64,000 bases of DNA from Virgibacillus dokdonensis (GCF_900166595.1 NZ_LT745763.1:591315-655314), one strand, 5' to 3'; positions 43,723 to 53,486 are shown, counted from the stretch's first letter. Program-made: numbers and translations. Notes: a model not told the origin generated them from the sequence alone.

Positions 43723-45663
43723 TCAGTCCGTAAGTAATACATTATTTTTGGAGCGCAATAAGCGAAGTCCATTTAAAATGACGACTAAAGTACTGCCTTC
43801 ATGGATGATGACACTAATTGCGATATCCGTTAATCCAAGAAAACTCACCACAACTAAAAAGGCAACAACTGACATGGAAAATATAATGTTTTGCCAAATC
43901 ACCCGGTTCATTTTTCTAGAAATGCGGTGAGCATTTACGAGTTTCGATAGATCGTTTTTCATTAAAGCTAAATCAGATACTTCTACTGCAACATCCGTCC
44001 CATCGCCCATCGCAATACCAACATCGGCGTTAACTAAAGCAGGTGCATCATTCACACCGTCACCAACCATACCGACAACTCCATAGTTTTCTTTCTGCGA
44101 GTTAATGATGTTCGCTTTATCATCTGGCATAACATTCGCAATGACTTCATCTATACCTAGCTTTTTCGCAACGGCTTTACCTGTCATTTCAGAATCACCC
44201 GTAATAAGAGTGGTGTGGATATGGAGGCTTTTGAAGTAATCAATTGTTTTTTTCGCTTCTTTATTAGGAATATCCATTAAAGCAATAATCCCAATTACTT
44301 TTTCATTTTCAGCTACATATACGACTGTCTTACCTTCAGAGGCCCATTCATCATTTAAATCTGCGATGTCATTTGGTACATTATGAAAAGAAGTTGGTTT
44401 CCCAATGCGATAATTATTTTGATTATAATCTCCGGTTAACCCTTTACCAATTTGATTTGTGATGTCAATGTCTAGTTTATTTTGAGCAGTAAATTTATCT
44501 AAAATTGCGTTAGCTAAAGGGTGGTTAGATCCTCTTTCTAGAGCAACTACAATATCAATGATGTATGTTCCATCTATGGAGTCTGAGAAGAAGTAATTGG
44601 TAACTTGCGGTTTTCCTCTTGTTAAAGTGCCTGTTTTATCAAAAGCGATGGCATTAATATTTGCGAGTTGTGAGAGATAAGACGCTCCTTTTGAAAGTAC
44701 ACCACGTTTGGCGAGGTTTGACGTAGCGGACAGTGTGACTGACACAGTTGCAGCAGCAAGTGCACACGGTGCCGATGCTACTAATAAGACAAGTCCTCGA
44801 TAGGTACTTTCATACCATGACCAATCCAATAGGAATGGTGCCATTACTATAACTAACAGTATGGCAATTAAAACGAAATTAACATACTTTGGCTCGAATT
44901 TTTGAATAATACTAGCAGCTTTTGTTTGATTACTTTGGTTTTGATTTACGAGTTGCAGAATTTTTGAGAAAACCGTGTCTTTCTCTTCTTTTGTTACTTC
45001 CATAGTGAAAGTTCCTGTTCCGTTGATGGTACTGCCAAATACTTCGTCACCTTTTGACTTTTCTTTAGGTATACTTTCACCATTTATGGATGATTCATCA
45101 ATAGAAGTGCTACCAGATAATATTTTTCCATCAATAGGTACTTGATCCCCATTTAATACTTGTAAACGGTCTCCAACTTTTAAGTCGCTAACTTCAACGA
45201 AGGTGGTATTCCCACTATCATCCATTAATCGCGCAGTGGTTGGGTTCATTTCAAGTAATTTGGTGATTTCTCTTTTACTCCGTCCTTCAGCATAATCTTC
45301 TAGAAAATGCGCACCAGAGAAAATAAGAATCAATAATGTCCCTTCCCAAAATTCGCCCAATAAGGATGCACCTAAAGCAGCTAACCCCATGAGGATGTGG
45401 GAATTCGGTGTAAATCTTCTTTTATGTTTCGTATTTTCAATTGTCTCACCGATACCTTCAATAATAACGACATGGTACCCTGCGATGATTGTCGCAATCG
45501 AAAAAAGAATATTTTGCAGCAATAGATAATCATCGTTTAGAAATAAAGCGATAATTGCCACGATCAAGCCAATAAAATAAAGAATAATTGGTGCTTTCCC
45601 ATGATCATGATCGTGATTGTGGCTGTGTTCATCGTTATGATGATGTGCGTGATTTTTTTTCAT
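43723..45663 (-). CDS. Heavy-metal P1B-type ATPase (Zn/Cd/Co exporter-like)
   Basis: This 646-aa ion pump has a His/Asp-rich N-terminus (about 2-24) instead of an HMA domain, and transmembrane helices including the metal-site motif SAPCAL. The actuator loop includes SSINGESIP, the phosphorylation site is AFDKTGTLTRGKP and the hinge is MVGDGVNDAPALVNADVGIAMG. This points to Zn2+/Cd2+/Co2+ transport in the CadA/ZosA/CzcP group. AGGAGGGATTTTAA precedes the ATG. A palindromic ArsR-type operator lies 80-107 bp upstream (45743-45770) and an ArsR gene follows at 46153-46452. Confidence 0.93.
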   Translation of the reverse strand: MKKNHAHHHNDEHSHNHDHDHGKAPIILYFIGLIVAIIALFLNDDYLLLQNILFSIATIIAGYHVVIIEGIGETIENTKHKRRFTPNSHILMGLAALGASLLGEFWEGTLLILIFSGAHFLEDYAEGRSKREITKLLEMNPTTARLMDDSGNTTFVEVSDLKVGDRLQVLNGDQVPIDGKILSGSTSIDESSINGESIPKEKSKGDEVFGSTINGTGTFTMEVTKEEKDTVFSKILQLVNQNQSNQTKAASIIQKFEPKYVNFVLIAILLVIVMAPFLLDWSWYESTYRGLVLLVASAPCALAAATVSVTLSATSNLAKRGVLSKGASYLSQLANINAIAFDKTGTLTRGKPQVTNYFFSDSIDGTYIIDIVVALERGSNHPLANAILDKFTAQNKLDIDITNQIGKGLTGDYNQNNYRIGKPTSFHNVPNDIADLNDEWASEGKTVVYVAENEKVIGIIALMDIPNKEAKKTIDYFKSLHIHTTLITGDSEMTGKAVAKKLGIDEVIANVMPDDKANIINSQKENYGVVGMVGDGVNDAPALVNADVGIAMGDGTDVAVEVSDLALMKNDLSKLVNAHRISRKMNRVIWQNIIFSMSVVAFLVVVSFLGLTDIAISVIIHEGSTLVVILNGLRLLRSKNNVLLTD

Positions 45664-45742
45664 TTAAAATCCCTCCTTCTGCCTCTCATTAAAAATAAAT
45701 CAATCGTTTTTTGCATAAATAATTTTAGATCGTTGAAGGCAC

Positions 45743-45770
45743 ATTCATATGATTGTTCATTCATATGAAT
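45743..45770 (-). promoter_or_regulatory. ArsR/CzrA-type operator of the P-type ATPase
   Basis: An imperfect inverted repeat ATTCATATGA-TTGT-TCATTCATATGAAT upstream of the ATPase. Sites built on ATATGAA...TTCATAT are typical of CzrA/CadC/SmtB repressors. The ArsR protein encoded at 46153-46452 is the natural candidate. Confidence 0.65.
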
Positions 45771-45824
45771 GTAATTACATATTAACATATGCACGAATCA
45801 TGTCAATACATATTTATAAAAAAA

Positions 45825-45862
45825 CCTTATACGATAATCAAATATCGTATAAGGGAGGGTCC
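45825..45862 (-). terminator. Terminator between arsR and the ATPase (minus strand)
   Basis: Perfect 12-bp stem CCTTATACGATA / TATCGTATAAGG with a 6-base loop. On the minus strand it is followed by a T run. It ends transcripts coming from arsR before they reach the ATPase, so the two genes have separate promoters. Confidence 0.75.
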
Positions 45863-45952
45863 TTCATGGTTAAATTTTATTTTTGAATAGTTTTTTGGTG
45901 ATTTTTTATAGCGTAAGAAAGCATAGGCCTAATATAACAACGTGACAGAATA

Positions 45953-46146
45953 AGCCACGTCGGACTCGAGCGCCCAGTAACTAGGCGACTTCACTAATCG
46001 CCTTAAGATAGGTCATCATCGGTTCGTGCCACTAAAACAGGGGGTGTGCCGCCAACGTCAGCATTTCCCTGTTTTTAGTGGCTTGATTTGATTCCTAAAT
46101 CTTCTCATGCTATGTTGCTAACCGGGCACTTGCGCTTTTACCAAGC
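45953..46146 (+). repeat. Dispersed intergenic repeat, family A, copy 1
   Basis: Shares long blocks with 55682-55905: CCACGTC-GGCTC-AGCGCCCAG, AACTAGGCGACTTCAC, AATCGCC, and TCATCATCGGTTCGTG, then a shared end of GATTCCTAAA and TTGCTAAC-GGGC. No coding capacity. Both copies lie between genes. Confidence 0.75.
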
Positions 46147-46152
46147 TTACAA

Positions 46153-46452
46153 TTATTCAGTATCCGTATCTTCTTTGATATGAGCGAATACTTGATCTAA
46201 AATTTCATAAATGTGATTATCGTCTGGAAAATAAACGACTGATTTTCCTTCTCTTCTTGATTGGATTAATCGATGGTCTTTTAATATTTTTAATTGATGG
46301 GAAGCATTTGATTGTTCAATACCAATATGGTTTACAATGGTTGAAACATTAGCTTCTGCTTTAGAAAGTAAATGAAGTATAGAGAGCCTTGTTTCGTCTC
46401 CTAAGATTTTAAACAAACGAGCAGAGTTGTGGATCATTTCTTTATCGTCCAT
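46153..46452 (-). CDS. ArsR/SmtB-family metal-responsive repressor (CzrA/CadC-like)
   Basis: A 99-aa winged-helix repressor: ARLFKILGDETRLSILHLLSKAEANVSTIVNHIGIEQSNASHQLKILKDHRLIQSRREGKSVVYF, typical of the ArsR family. The C-terminal helix has His residues and acidic groups (DDNHIYEILDQVFAHI), the alpha5 Zn/Co site of CzrA-type proteins (D..H...H..E-like). ATG 46452 with AAGGGA upstream is used. It likely releases the ATPase operator on zinc or cadmium excess. Confidence 0.9.
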   Translation of the reverse strand: MDDKEMIHNSARLFKILGDETRLSILHLLSKAEANVSTIVNHIGIEQSNASHQLKILKDHRLIQSRREGKSVVYFPDDNHIYEILDQVFAHIKEDTDTE

Positions 46453-46812
46453 GGTTATATCCCTTCTTATCATACATAATATGGATTATATTTTTTATAC
46501 TATCATGTTTGAAAAAATAATAGAAATAATGAACTACACATTGTTTCCTCTTCTTCATATTAATCATCTTCCGGGATATGCTGGAAGAATAGAGTAGGGA
46601 GTAGTAACACAATGCATAAAAAAAGCTTCTCATTTAGAAGAATAACGTATCAAACCCCACTTATCATGGGGCAGGAAGAAGCATAATAATAATAAAGTCT
46701 ATCATATACAAAATGGAAAAGCCAATGTTGCATTGTTGTATATAAGAGTTTAAGAGAGAAGCAATATATGATCCAGTAGCATTGGGATATTAACTTGTAT
46801 AAAAAAAATAAA

Positions 46813-46856
46813 TCGTAATAATTACTATTTACAAATCGAAATCATTACGATATAAT
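46813..46856 (+). promoter_or_regulatory. Zur-controlled promoter of adcA
   Basis: TTTACA (46828-46833), 17 bp, TATAAT (46851-46856). Two Zur-box matches lie on it: TCGTAATAATTACTA (46813-46827) and TCGAAATCATTACGA (46836-46850, spacer region), against the Bacillus consensus TCGTAATNATTACGA. Thus zinc should repress the gene. Confidence 0.85.
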
Positions 46857-46884
46857 CACTAATGAATTTAAAGGAGGAGAAAAA

Positions 46885-48045
46885 ATGTTCAAAAAGTATA
46901 AAGGTGTATTCATTTTATTTTTGCTAATTTTCGTAATAACTGCATGTTCCCAAGGCGAGGAAGCCAAAAAAAGTAAAGCAAGTGACGACTCCAAGAGTTC
47001 AGATAAAGATATAACTTTGTTTACTACTGTGTACCCTCTTCAGTATTTTGCTGAACAAATTGCAGGGGATGAAGCTATCGTAGAATCCATTTTACCGCCG
47101 GGGTCAAATCCTCATAATTATGAACCAAGCTCAAAAGAAATAGTACAAATTGCTGAAGCAGATGCTTTTATCTATAACGGAGCAGGCTTAGAACCTTATG
47201 CCAAACAAATCTCAGATACGATACAATCGGAAGACATAAAAATAGTGGAAGCTTCAAAAGGGATAGATTTTATAGAGCATGCTCACGAACATGGGGAAGA
47301 AGATAGTCATGCTCATGACCATGAAGGTGATGCAGAAGAAAGCAATCATGACCATGAAAGTGATGAAGGTAGTAATCATGCGCATGAGGGGGAAGATGAC
47401 CACACTGATGAAGACGAACATGCTGGACATGACCATGGGGATAAAGATCCGCATGTTTGGTTAGATCCAATCCGTTCTATCCAGTTAGCTGAGAAGATAA
47501 AGGATGTGCTTGTAGAACTTCAACCTGATTCTAAAGAGACATTTAATAGAAACTTTTCTGAGCTAAAAGGAAAACTTGAAAACCTAGATAAAGCGTTTCG
47601 AGACAAACTTCAGGATTTACCAGGAAATGAGATTATTGTATCGCATGCTGCTTACGGATATTGGGAGCATTCTTATCATCTTAAGCAAATTCCTATATCT
47701 GGCTTAAGTCCAACAAATGAGCCGTCGCAAAAAGAGTTGAAAAATATTGTAGAAACTGCGGAGAACCATGGATTGAAATATGTGTTCTTTGAGCAGAATG
47801 TAACGCCTAAAGTAGCAGATGTTGTTCGCGAGGAAGTGAATGCAGAAGCTTTACGTATCCATAATTTATCTGTTTTAACAGAAGAAGATTTAGAGAAGGA
47901 TGAAGACTACTTTACGCTTATGCAATCTAATTTAGAGGCTTTAACAAAAGCATTATCGGACCCTACGGCAGTTTCTGATGAACCTGGCAAAGTGGAAGAG
48001 AACGAACATGAGCATCACGATCATAGTCATGCTCATGATGAATAA
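46885..48045 (+). CDS. adcA: Zinc-binding lipoprotein, ABC importer (AdcA/ZnuA type)
   Basis: This 386-aa cluster A-I substrate-binding protein captures Zn2+ outside the cell. The signal peptide with lipobox VITAC (Cys near residue 21) anchors it. Metal ligands are expected at HN in GSNPHNYEPS, DPHVWLDP and the C-lobe VSHAAYGY and FFEQNVTP. A long His/Glu/Asp loop (about residues 131-190) and a His-rich C-terminus are typical. No AdcB/AdcC partner genes are adjacent, only an IS element. Two Zur boxes lie in the promoter, which fits induction under zinc shortage. Confidence 0.93.
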   Translation: MFKKYKGVFILFLLIFVITACSQGEEAKKSKASDDSKSSDKDITLFTTVYPLQYFAEQIAGDEAIVESILPPGSNPHNYEPSSKEIVQIAEADAFIYNGAGLEPYAKQISDTIQSEDIKIVEASKGIDFIEHAHEHGEEDSHAHDHEGDAEESNHDHESDEGSNHAHEGEDDHTDEDEHAGHDHGDKDPHVWLDPIRSIQLAEKIKDVLVELQPDSKETFNRNFSELKGKLENLDKAFRDKLQDLPGNEIIVSHAAYGYWEHSYHLKQIPISGLSPTNEPSQKELKNIVETAENHGLKYVFFEQNVTPKVADVVREEVNAEALRIHNLSVLTEEDLEKDEDYFTLMQSNLEALTKALSDPTAVSDEPGKVEENEHEHHDHSHAHDE

Positions 48046-48211
48046 ACGGTAAGAGCAATGATTACTTATTATGAAGACAGATAGTTGCAAGAATCTACAT
48101 TCTCTCTTTGCAATAGAAAACTATAGTATTCTATGGCATACAGTAGAAGAAAAATTAAAATAAAGTTTCCGCCATAGACTTGACGATATGCCTAGTTTTT
48201 TATAATTAAAT
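48046..48211 (+). other. Short spacer between adcA and IS4
   Basis: No gene is seen. It may contain the former 5' end of adcB/adcC or none; nothing recognisable remains. It ends in the left 9-bp target duplication TAATTAAAT (48203-48211). Confidence 0.4.
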
Positions 48212-49612
48212 CACTAGCGTTGCATAAAATTGGTTTGAAAATTCAGTAATCATTTGCACAAGATTTTTTGCCAATAAGACATTACCTAAGCAAAGGTGGG
48301 CTGTCCATTTGGAAAAATTATACAATTAAACTATTAGCAACAACGACAGTGTATGTATTTACGGAATAGATCTATCGTCAAATCTGCGGATCCAGATGTA
48401 CGCAGGTTTCCACAGCACTTTATTTAACCAGCGGCTAATTCGGAGTAAGGACTTCTTACTCCTCATCGCTAACTGGATAAGTACATGTAAACAGTAAGCA
48501 ATGAGCGCAAGGAAGATTTGATTTTGAATGGCAGTTTCGCTCATACCATAAAAGTGTTTGATCTCTACATGCTGTTTGAGCCATTTGAAAAATAGCTCTA
48601 TGGCCCACCGTTGACGGTAAATTTCACTAATCTCTTCGGAATTTAGATCGAAACGGTTAGTAATTAATCGCAAAATGTTCCCCTTTGTATCCACTACTTC
48701 AAGTAGACGGAATACATTCTCTGTGCGATTTTGCGTCGAACCGATGTAAACCATCTTGTCGGATAAAGCTGTAGCATCTTTAGGTACAGAAAATGATTCT
48801 ACTTCACGAATGACGGCGTTTTTCTTTAGTCTGGACACGAAAAAGTAGCCTTCATCCGTCATTCGGTCAAATCGTTCATAGTCAACATATCCACGGTCAA
48901 ACACATACATGGCTTCTTTGTCATCTACGAGAACTTCCAGTTGATTTCTGTCATGTTCTTTGGCTGTTGTAATCACAGTTTTTTCAGGATAGACGGTGCC
49001 CTTATCCATAAATACAAGTCGTAAATGTAGCTTAACTCCTGCTTTTGTTTTACGGAATTTCGCCCACTTATGATTCGTTAAGTTTAATGGAAGCGTGCTA
49101 GAATCAATGATTTTTAATGGCATGTATTTCCCATTTTTAAATTGGAGACCTTTGATTTTGTATGCAAGATCAAAGAATAAATGGGAAAGGATGGCTGGAT
49201 TCATTTCATTGTTCTTCCTTGAAAGTTGCGATGGGCTAATCGATTCAAACCCCAATACTTTCTGAAGTTCACCATCTATTAGTGCATCGCTCATCTCTTC
49301 CAAGCTCTCAAATCCTTGTAATTGAGCAAGCAACAGCAACTTTATATACGCTTCCGTTGTCAGTTTTTTTGTGTAGTAATCTTGTTTATTTTCTTCTACT
49401 TGTTCATATAGTTTTTTCGTATTTATAGGTGAAACCCATTTACCAAATGATGATTTTAGTGTATTCTTGTCCATGCAGTTATCCTTTACTTTTGGATTTG
49501 GACAGGAACCACCTGTACTTCCATTGTAAAGGATTTTTTTGTTGTATGAACACTAATTTTTGAACATTTTTAGTATTTTTAATCATCAGATTTAATTAAT
49601 GCAACGCTAGTG
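48212..49612 (-). mobile_element. Complete IS4-family insertion sequence
   Basis: 1401 bp with terminal inverted repeats CACTAGCGTTGCAT at both ends, flanked by a perfect 9-bp target duplication TAATTAAAT (48203-48211 and 49613-49621). A single transposase gene fills it. A near-identical copy at the left edge of the window (1-540) is in the opposite orientation, making a pair of inverted repeats about 48 kb apart. Confidence 0.93.
48359..49474 (-). CDS. IS4-family transposase
   Basis: This 371-aa DDE transposase has Asp in KIIDSSTLPLNL, Asp in YVFDRGYVDYERFD and Glu in YRQRWAIELFFKWLKQH (the YREK-like region). The N-terminus has the conserved FGKWVSPINTKKLYEQ. Full-length and apparently intact, so the element could be mobile. 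ATG 49474 is 'ATGGACAAGAATAC'. Confidence 0.94.
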   Translation of the reverse strand: MDKNTLKSSFGKWVSPINTKKLYEQVEENKQDYYTKKLTTEAYIKLLLLAQLQGFESLEEMSDALIDGELQKVLGFESISPSQLSRKNNEMNPAILSHLFFDLAYKIKGLQFKNGKYMPLKIIDSSTLPLNLTNHKWAKFRKTKAGVKLHLRLVFMDKGTVYPEKTVITTAKEHDRNQLEVLVDDKEAMYVFDRGYVDYERFDRMTDEGYFFVSRLKKNAVIREVESFSVPKDATALSDKMVYIGSTQNRTENVFRLLEVVDTKGNILRLITNRFDLNSEEISEIYRQRWAIELFFKWLKQHVEIKHFYGMSETAIQNQIFLALIAYCLHVLIQLAMRSKKSLLRISRWLNKVLWKPAYIWIRRFDDRSIP

Positions 49613-49663
49613 TAATTAAATAATATATTAAGAAAGGAAATTTTACATTAAACAATACGTTTT

Positions 49664-49734
49664 TCGAACAAAAAACAAAAAAAACAAGATAATGTTCGTG
49701 TTTGGTTGACATGTGTCGGAAAAAATCGTATGAT
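49664..49734 (+). promoter_or_regulatory. PurR box pair and promoter of pbuG
   Basis: An inverted pair CGAAC (49665-49669) and GTTCG (49694-49698), 29 bp centre to centre, with AT flanks. This is the spacing of PurR-box pairs in bacilli. Promoter TTGACA (49706-49711), 17 bp, TATGAT (49729-49734). Confidence 0.8.
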
Positions 49735-49757
49735 AATCCTGTGTTAATTAAATAGAG

Positions 49758-49919
49758 GCGTATAATTTGAGGATATGGCTCAAAGTTTCTACCAGACTGC
49801 CGTAAATAGTCTGACTACGCAAGAGATATATGTGATCACAGGATAAGCAAATGGATGGTTCTATTTGAATATCTCTGTGAATGAAACAAGCTCTTGGGTG
49901 CAGACCTGAGGGCTTTTTT
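49758..49919 (+). promoter_or_regulatory. Guanine (purine-class) riboswitch upstream of pbuG
   Basis: Aptamer 49758-49820: P1 GCGTA / TACGC, GGATATGG, AAGTTTCTACC and CCGTAAAT with P3 AGACTG...AGTCT. The key nucleotide in CTGACTACG is C (not T), so guanine/hypoxanthine is the expected ligand. An intrinsic terminator (49888-49919, stem AAGCTCTTGGGT / ACCTGAGGGCTT and T run) follows, so ligand binding should end transcription. Confidence 0.93.
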
Positions 49920-49995
49920 CGTTTTCATGTCTATTTTATGCCTATTTATTGGATTAAAGTCAATGGAGCCTTATCAAATGGAATTTAACTTCACA

Positions 49996-50190
49996 CTAGT
50001 TTATCACGGATAGAAGGTGCTGTAAGGCTATTATTTCAAGAATGGAAAGCTACAAACTGAACAAATCTAAATGGAAGAAAGTAGCGCTTAAGTCCCCTTT
50101 TTTCGTAAGACGTCTATAGGTCATATCTAAGAGGTACTAGCACTCAGTGGAGGATAAAATAAACCTCACTAATTCAAGACTCACTTTATG
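49996..50190 (+). repeat. Dispersed intergenic repeat, family B, copy 1
   Basis: Begins ACGGATAGAAGGTGCTGTAAG and has TTCAAGAATGGAAA, then GGTCAT, AGGT-CTA-CA, GTGGAGGATA, AAACCTCAC, TCACTTTATG. The same order of blocks occurs at 58165-58360. Noncoding; lies in the pbuG leader between the riboswitch terminator and the start codon. Confidence 0.65.
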
Positions 50191-50298
50191 GAAACTTTAT
50201 CTAGTAGCAACAAGGTAATCAACTTAACGTATTGCGCAGTTGGCATTACTACAACAATTGCTTGCAGTACGAGCATACAAAATGAGAGGGGAAACATC

Positions 50299-51633
50299 AT
50301 GAAAAAGTATTTTAGGTTTGAAGAACTTGGGACGAATTACCGTACTGAGTTTATGGCGGGGTTAACAACCTTTCTAGCAATGGCTTATATTTTATTCGTT
50401 AATCCGTCCACATTAGCATTAGTCGGCATTGAAAATCTGCCTAATGGAGTGACTCGTATGGATCAGGACGCTGTATTTGCTGCAACAGCAATTGCTGCAG
50501 CGATTAGTTCCTTATTTATGGGTCTGATTGCAAAATATCCGATTGCACTAGCACCGGGGATGGGATTAAATGCATTTTTTGCTTATACAGTAGTATTAGG
50601 ATATGGCATACCTTGGGAAACAGCCCTAAGTGGCGTATTGGCTTCCGGACTTATTTTTATTGTGTTAACACTAACTGGGCTACGTGAAAAAATTATTAAT
50701 GCTATTCCAGCTAATTTAAAAATGGCTGTAGGTGCAGGGATTGGCTTTTTCATCGCTTTTATTGGCTTCCAAAACTCTGGTATCATTGTAGCCAATGAAG
50801 CGACATTACTTGGGTTAGGTGATTTAACTTCACCAACCGTACTTTTAGCTGTTTTTGGCTTAGTGATATCGATTATTTTAATGACGGTTGGCATTCGTGG
50901 TGGTATTTTTTACGGAATGATTATTACTGCTATCGTCGGAATGGTTGTTGGTTTAATTACCCCGCCATCAGGCGTGGATGGGATTGTAAGCAATGTTCCT
51001 AGCTTGGCACCGACCTTTGGACAAGCGTTTGTGAATTTTGGTGATATTTTTACATTGCAAATGCTGGTCGTTATTTTAACGTTCTTATTTGTTGATTTCT
51101 TTGATACGGCAGGCACATTAGTTGCCGTTGCGAACCAAGCAGGGCTTATGAAGGATAATAAGCTACCACGGGCTGGGAAAGCCTTGTTTGCTGACTCGGC
51201 AGCTACAGTAGCGGGTGCAACACTAGGTACCTCGACAACGACAGCTTATGTGGAATCAACGGCTGGAGTTGGAGCTGGTGGACGAACTGGGTTTACAGCA
51301 GTTGTTACGGCTATGTTTTTTTTACTTGCACTATTCTTTTCTCCGTTATTAAGTGTCATAACAGCAGAAGTAACGGCCCCTGCATTAATCATCGTTGGTG
51401 TATTAATGTCTTCTGCTTTAAAGAATATTGAATGGGATCAATTTGAAATTGCTGTTCCGGCATTTTTGATTGTCATTGCGATGCCACTGACATATAGTAT
51501 CGCGACAGGAATTGCCATTGGATTTATCTTCTATCCGATTACGATGCTGTTAAAAGGGCGAGCTAAAGAAGTTCACCCGGTTATGTATTTCTTGTTTGTG
51601 ATATTTGTATTATATTTTATTTTCTTAAGTTAG
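50299..51633 (+). CDS. pbuG: Guanine/hypoxanthine permease
   Basis: A 444-aa NCS2-like (AzgA) permease with about 12-14 helices. Starts KKYFRFEELGTNYRTEFMAGLTTFLAMAYILFVNPSTL and contains ALAPGMGLNAFFAYTVV and FVDFFDTAGTLVAVANQAG, the PbuG/AzgA hallmarks. Takes up hypoxanthine and guanine. ATG 50299 follows GAGGGG; the upstream extension in the frame is leader sequence. Controlled by PurR and a guanine riboswitch, as in Bacillus. Confidence 0.95.
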   Translation: MKKYFRFEELGTNYRTEFMAGLTTFLAMAYILFVNPSTLALVGIENLPNGVTRMDQDAVFAATAIAAAISSLFMGLIAKYPIALAPGMGLNAFFAYTVVLGYGIPWETALSGVLASGLIFIVLTLTGLREKIINAIPANLKMAVGAGIGFFIAFIGFQNSGIIVANEATLLGLGDLTSPTVLLAVFGLVISIILMTVGIRGGIFYGMIITAIVGMVVGLITPPSGVDGIVSNVPSLAPTFGQAFVNFGDIFTLQMLVVILTFLFVDFFDTAGTLVAVANQAGLMKDNKLPRAGKALFADSAATVAGATLGTSTTTAYVESTAGVGAGGRTGFTAVVTAMFFLLALFFSPLLSVITAEVTAPALIIVGVLMSSALKNIEWDQFEIAVPAFLIVIAMPLTYSIATGIAIGFIFYPITMLLKGRAKEVHPVMYFLFVIFVLYFIFLS

Positions 51634-51646
51634 AAGAAAGCATAGA

Positions 51647-51677
51647 AAGCCTTTCCTAAGTGGAGAGGCTTTTTTTA
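51647..51677 (+). terminator. Intrinsic terminator after pbuG
   Basis: AAAGCCTTTCC / GGAGAGGCTTT stem with a short loop and a T run, 14 bp after the pbuG stop. Confidence 0.85.
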
Positions 51678-51809
51678 ATCCTATAGGAAACGAACATAGT
51701 CGCACTGAATGTTCCATTATCTATGATGTCCAAGTTAAGTGTGTTTTGCAGGCAACAAAGTCACCAATTTTTTCGAGCGAGAAAGCTTACACCTAAAAGA
51801 ATGGAAGCG

Positions 51810-53486
51810 TCAAATTGCTTGTTCTAGCTGTGTTAAAAGACGTAAGACTTCATCGGAAGCAGTAGCAAGTTGCTTGAAATAGCTTTTTGCTTCTGTGCGT
51901 TCTCCTTGTTCATAGCTTTGAACGGCTAACTTTGCATAATGATGTACTAGGCGATGTGGCTCTTCCAACTGCTGAAAGATAGAATTTTCTTTAAGATAAG
52001 ACGGTAAATTTCCATAATACCACTCACCGAGCCGGCATGCTTTATGCGAAGCGACTTGGTTAGAATCAATTTCTTCTATATCAAGTAGCATGTTATATAC
52101 ACGCCATTTCCAAAGCAAATGATCGGTTTTTGCTGCTTTTAATATATCTTTTGCGTGAAAACGAATACTATCAAAAAATGTCAGGCGATATGCATCCATC
52201 TGTTTGCTTAACTCTAAAATGATTTTGGCTGTTTCTTTTGCGACATCTTGAGTTGCATTCCCCATGTCAAACATAGCCGCGTTTCGATCAGCAATTTCGG
52301 TTACTGCTGATGTTTGTTCTTCTGTCATCGCCGCAATTTGTGAGGTGGAACCGTTAATGGCCTGTATAGCTGCTATGATATGCTCCAGTTCTTGCTCGCC
52401 AGCTTGTGATTCTGACACTGTAAGTTGCATACGTGTTTCGGTGTTATCCATTTCAGTTGTAACATCGCTAGCTACTTGTTGTAGTGACTCCATATTTTGC
52501 TTAATTTGTATTGTTTGTTCTTTTGTATGTTCTGCCAGTTTGCGAACTTCTTGAGCGACGACGGAAAAACCCTTCCCATGTTCACCTGCGCGTGCAGCTT
52601 CGATACTTGCATTTAAAGCGAGTAAGCTTGTTTGCTCCGTAATATCTTCAATGACATTTACAAAAGAATGGGTTTGCTTTATTTCTTCATTTAAACTTCT
52701 TATTTGTGAGGCGACCTCTTTATAAACCTCGCCCATTTGGTTCATATCTTCAAGTGCTCCATGGATTACTTGTTTACTTTTATTTACAGAAACAACAGCT
52801 TCATCTGTCTCTTCAGCCACCTTTGTAGCATGTCCAGCTACTTCGTTAACAGAAGCACTGACTTCTTCAGTAGCAGATGTTACATTGTGGCTCTCTTCGA
52901 CAATGCTTTCCATTTGGTTAATTAATTGCTCTGTTGAATCTAACGTCGTCACACCATGAAGTAACTCTGAAATTTGACCTAGAAAGGATTTAAATGTTTC
53001 TTCGATATGTGCTTGTACGATAAGTTGCTGATCGAAGGCAGTCAATTTTTGTATAGCGAGCGACAATAGTATCGTTTGTTTTTGTTTGCGGCGTGGTTGT
53101 TCTAGTAATAAGGAAATGATGTGATGAGTAAGTAAATGGTGGACAACAATGTATTGTTCCACAGTTATATGTAACTGACTGAGTTGTTTACCTATTTCTA
53201 TACGAGAGCGTACGTAATTATCATCCACTGTTGCTTTTAATAGCTCTTCTACATACTCTGCAACAATGGTTTCTAATTGTTGCTGTGATATGGATTGTTT
53301 ATTTTGGTCTGTAATAGATTCAAGATAATTGTAAACGACAGAAATACATTCTTGCTTATGTGATGATAGGATGGGTGCGGCTTGTCTTACTAAATCTAGT
53401 GTCTCTTCTGTTATTCCCATTAGCTTTTTATGTATAGCGCTGTTTTCCAGCTGTTTCGCTTTATTCGGTATCGTTTTTGTATGCAA
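51810..53486 (-). CDS. Soluble globin-fold chemoreceptor with C-terminal CZB domain
   Basis: A 558-aa cytoplasmic methyl-accepting chemotaxis protein with no membrane helix. N-terminal sensor-globin-like domain (about 15-175), coiled coil, MCP signalling hairpin (tip [40 protein letters not shown], about 285-330). A C-terminal chemoreceptor zinc-binding domain follows (about 445-555: [30 protein letters not shown]). The layout recalls HemAT, but the His expected ten residues before the conserved Tyr ([10 protein letters not shown]) is absent, so haem binding is doubtful. Start TTG 53486 has GGAGG upstream. It probably signals redox or zinc state. Confidence 0.85.
   Translation of the reverse strand: MHTKTIPNKAKQLENSAIHKKLMGITEETLDLVRQAAPILSSHKQECISVVYNYLESITDQNKQSISQQQLETIVAEYVEELLKATVDDNYVRSRIEIGKQLSQLHITVEQYIVVHHLLTHHIISLLLEQPRRKQKQTILLSLAIQKLTAFDQQLIVQAHIEETFKSFLGQISELLHGVTTLDSTEQLINQMESIVEESHNVTSATEEVSASVNEVAGHATKVAEETDEAVVSVNKSKQVIHGALEDMNQMGEVYKEVASQIRSLNEEIKQTHSFVNVIEDITEQTSLLALNASIEAARAGEHGKGFSVVAQEVRKLAEHTKEQTIQIKQNMESLQQVASDVTTEMDNTETRMQLTVSESQAGEQELEHIIAAIQAINGSTSQIAAMTEEQTSAVTEIADRNAAMFDMGNATQDVAKETAKIILELSKQMDAYRLTFFDSIRFHAKDILKAAKTDHLLWKWRVYNMLLDIEEIDSNQVASHKACRLGEWYYGNLPSYLKENSIFQQLEEPHRLVHHYAKLAVQSYEQGERTEAKSYFKQLATASDEVLRLLTQLEQAI

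Noticed and set aside
47254..47470. Met/His-rich frames on both strands within adcA
   Set aside because: Shadows of the GAT/CAT codon repeats of the His-rich loop.
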